Below, in pieces: positions 7,004 to 8,403 of a stretch of 8,403 nt of DNA. Within the stretch, counting starts at the first letter, position 1, and every line of letters starts with the position of its first letter. Location: contig JAKLQL010000014.1 of NCBI GenBank assembly GCA_022013395.1, positions 1 to 8,403 of the forward strand, given 5' to 3'. The notes under the pieces were generated by a model, which was given only the letters and a program-made list of their open reading frames with translations, did no database searches and was not told the DNA's origin. Source of the stretch: Acetobacterium sp. (GTDB lineage Bacteria > Bacillota > Clostridia > Eubacteriales > Eubacteriaceae). Position numbers and translations under genes: made by a program.

Positions 7004-7053
7004 AAAATAGTCTTCTTGATCTATTCTAGCACAGAATAGATCAAGAAGACTAT
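7004..7053 (-). terminator. Perfect 21-bp hairpin with U-run after citrate synthase
   Basis: Bases 7007-7027 and 7033-7053 are exact reverse complements around a 5-base loop. On the minus strand the stem is followed by six T residues, the form of a rho-independent terminator for citrate synthase transcripts. The arms are AT-rich and longer than a terminator needs. A related sequence at the citrate synthase stop codon (7107-7119) could pair with the 3' arm plus U-run over 13 bp, giving an alternative fold. Confidence 0.8.
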
Positions 7054-7112
7054 GAAAATCACAGGGATTTTTATGCTGCTGATTGAACCAGCATTTTAAA
7101 CAGTCTAGAAGA

Positions 7113-8403
7113 CTATTTTCGCTCGTCCAATGGTTCATAGGCACGTCGTTCGTTGACATTCATATACGCTGGTCGAATAATTTTACCGGCGTTAATGAGT
7201 TCTTCTAAACGATGGGCACTCCATCCAGCAATTCTGGCAATTGCAAAAATCGGGGTAAAGAGCTCAAGCGGCAGTCCCAACATACTATAGACAAAGCCAC
7301 TATAGAAATCCACATTGGCACTAACACCTTTATAGATTTTTCGTTCTTCACCAATTACCTCTGGTGCTAATCGTTCGACCATTGAATAGAGTTCAAACTC
7401 GTCATGTAATCCCTTTTCTTCGGACAAGCTTTTCACAAATTCTTTAAATACATTTGCCCGCGGATCAGATACCGAATAGATGGCATGGCCCATTCCGTAA
7501 ATCAAACCGGCATTGTCAAAGGCTCGCTTGTGAAGCAGATCTACCAGATATTGACGGACTTGTTTTTCATCGGTCCAATCGTCTAAAGTTTGCTTCATAT
7601 CTTCAAACATTTCCACTACTTTAATATTGGCACCGCCATGTTTTGGCCCTTTTAATGATCCTAGCGAAGCCGCTATAACCGAATAAGTATCAGTGCCTGA
7701 TGAAGAAACAACATGGGTTGTAAAGGTCGAGTTATTTCCGCCACCATGTTCAGCATGGAGTACCAGAGCGATATCAAGAATACGTGCTTCCAGTTCGGTG
7801 TATTGACTGTCTGGTCGCAAAATGTAAAGAATATTTTCTGCCGTTGACAGGTCCGGTTGAGGTTGATGGATAAACAGACTTTGGTCATCATGATAATGTT
7901 TATATGTTTGATAGCCATATACCGCTAATAGTGGAAATAAGGCAATTAATTCCAGCGATTGTCTTAAAACATTGGGGATGGTTACATCACTGGCATTATC
8001 ATCATAAGAAAAAAGCGTTAAGACGCTTCTCGCCAGCGTGTTCATCATATCTGAACTGGGTGCTTTCATGATAATGTCACGGACGAAGCTGGTTGGTAAA
8101 CTACGATAATTGCCAAGAACCTTTGTAAAACTATCCAGTTCAACCTTATTAGGTTGATCACCAAACAATAACAGATAAACGACTTCTTCAAACCCAAAAC
8201 GTTTTTCTTTGACAAAACCATCAACAAGTTCTTGAACGTCAACACCTCTATAAAATAGTTTTCCTTCAGTCCCAATTTTTTTTCCATTTTCAAATGTATA
8301 TGCTTGTATTTCTGAGATTTCAGTTAAACCCGTTAAGACACCATTTCCATCTAAATCGCGAAGACCTCGGTTAACCTGGTATTTTTTATATAATTCTGGT
8401 TCG
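7113..8403 (-). CDS. gltA: Citrate synthase, Si-type family (N-terminus beyond the window)
   Basis: The enzyme condenses acetyl-CoA and oxaloacetate to citrate; in an anaerobe this mainly feeds 2-oxoglutarate/glutamate synthesis. There are 429 visible residues, and the frame is open to the right edge, starting at EPELYKKYQVNRGLRDLDG, so Met at 8168 is internal and not the start. Conserved sites: KLFYRGVDV, HGGGNNSTFTTH (His codon 7746-7748), GPKHGGAN (His 7638-7640), GMGHAIYSVSDPRA (catalytic-type His 7485-7487) and the Asp of NVDFYSG (7308-7310). The C-terminus IRPAYMNVNERRAYEPLDERK is the usual family end and is followed by UAG. Few residues seem to be missing upstream, as relatives are about 450 long. 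A 2-methylcitrate synthase activity cannot be excluded from sequence alone. Confidence 0.94.
   Translation of the reverse strand, partial: EPELYKKYQVNRGLRDLDGNGVLTGLTEISEIQAYTFENGKKIGTEGKLFYRGVDVQELVDGFVKEKRFGFEEVVYLLLFGDQPNKVELDSFTKVLGNYRSLPTSFVRDIIMKAPSSDMMNTLARSVLTLFSYDDNASDVTIPNVLRQSLELIALFPLLAVYGYQTYKHYHDDQSLFIHQPQPDLSTAENILYILRPDSQYTELEARILDIALVLHAEHGGGNNSTFTTHVVSSSGTDTYSVIAASLGSLKGPKHGGANIKVVEMFEDMKQTLDDWTDEKQVRQYLVDLLHKRAFDNAGLIYGMGHAIYSVSDPRANVFKEFVKSLSEEKGLHDEFELYSMVERLAPEVIGEERKIYKGVSANVDFYSGFVYSMLGLPLELFTPIFAIARIAGWSAHRLEELINAGKIIRPAYMNVNERRAYEPLDERK

Noticed and set aside
7004..7053. Hairpin as an insertion sequence end, attachment site or CRISPR repeat
   Set aside because: It occurs once, has no transposase, integrase or target duplication nearby, and its U-run and position fit a terminator.
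8168..8403. Citrate synthase starting at Met 8168
   Set aside because: The same frame is open to the window edge and encodes recognisable citrate synthase N-terminal sequence, so the true start lies beyond 8403.

Overview
The window reads as a stretch of chromosome from an anaerobic, low-to-mid GC Gram-positive bacterium of the Clostridia/Eubacteriales type. An acetogen such as Acetobacterium fits, but that genus-level guess is tentative. The reasons are strong AGGAGG-type ribosome binding sites, an adenosylcobalamin-dependent ribonucleotide reductase, a ferredoxin-linked 2-oxoacid oxidoreductase and a phosphate butyryltransferase-type enzyme. All supported genes are on the minus strand, so the layout below runs from high to low coordinates. 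No gene is supported on the plus strand.

Right end (8403 to 7113): most of a citrate synthase (gltA/citZ type), cut by the window edge at its N-terminus. It is followed by a perfect 21-bp hairpin with a U-run, and then by a small four-helix membrane protein of the PsiE family (6984 to 6556).

Middle (6447 to 2234): a tight, probably co-transcribed cluster of five genes. They are a phosphate acyl (butyryl) transferase, IorA, IorB (the two subunits of indolepyruvate-type ferredoxin oxidoreductase), a small eight-cysteine protein, and PlsY (acyl-phosphate:glycerol-3-phosphate acyltransferase). The genes overlap or sit 0 to 20 bp apart, and a hairpin terminator follows plsY. The chemistry links up: 2-oxoacid + CoA gives acyl-CoA and reduced ferredoxin (IorAB), acyl-CoA + Pi gives acyl-phosphate (Ptb), and acyl-phosphate is the kind of donor PlsY uses. 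No acyl kinase is visible.

Left end (2059 to 1): the nrdJ gene with a well-formed promoter and ribosome binding site. It carries a single in-frame UAG at codon 111, after which the same frame continues with full family conservation for 575 more codons to the window edge. This is the most notable feature. It may be pyrrolysine or another UAG read-through, a genuine recent nonsense mutation, or a sequence error. UAG is also the annotated end of plsY, iorA and gltA, which argues against wholesale reassignment of UAG. At iorA the UAG is directly followed, in frame, by the iorB start codon, so any UAG read-through would fuse the two subunits.
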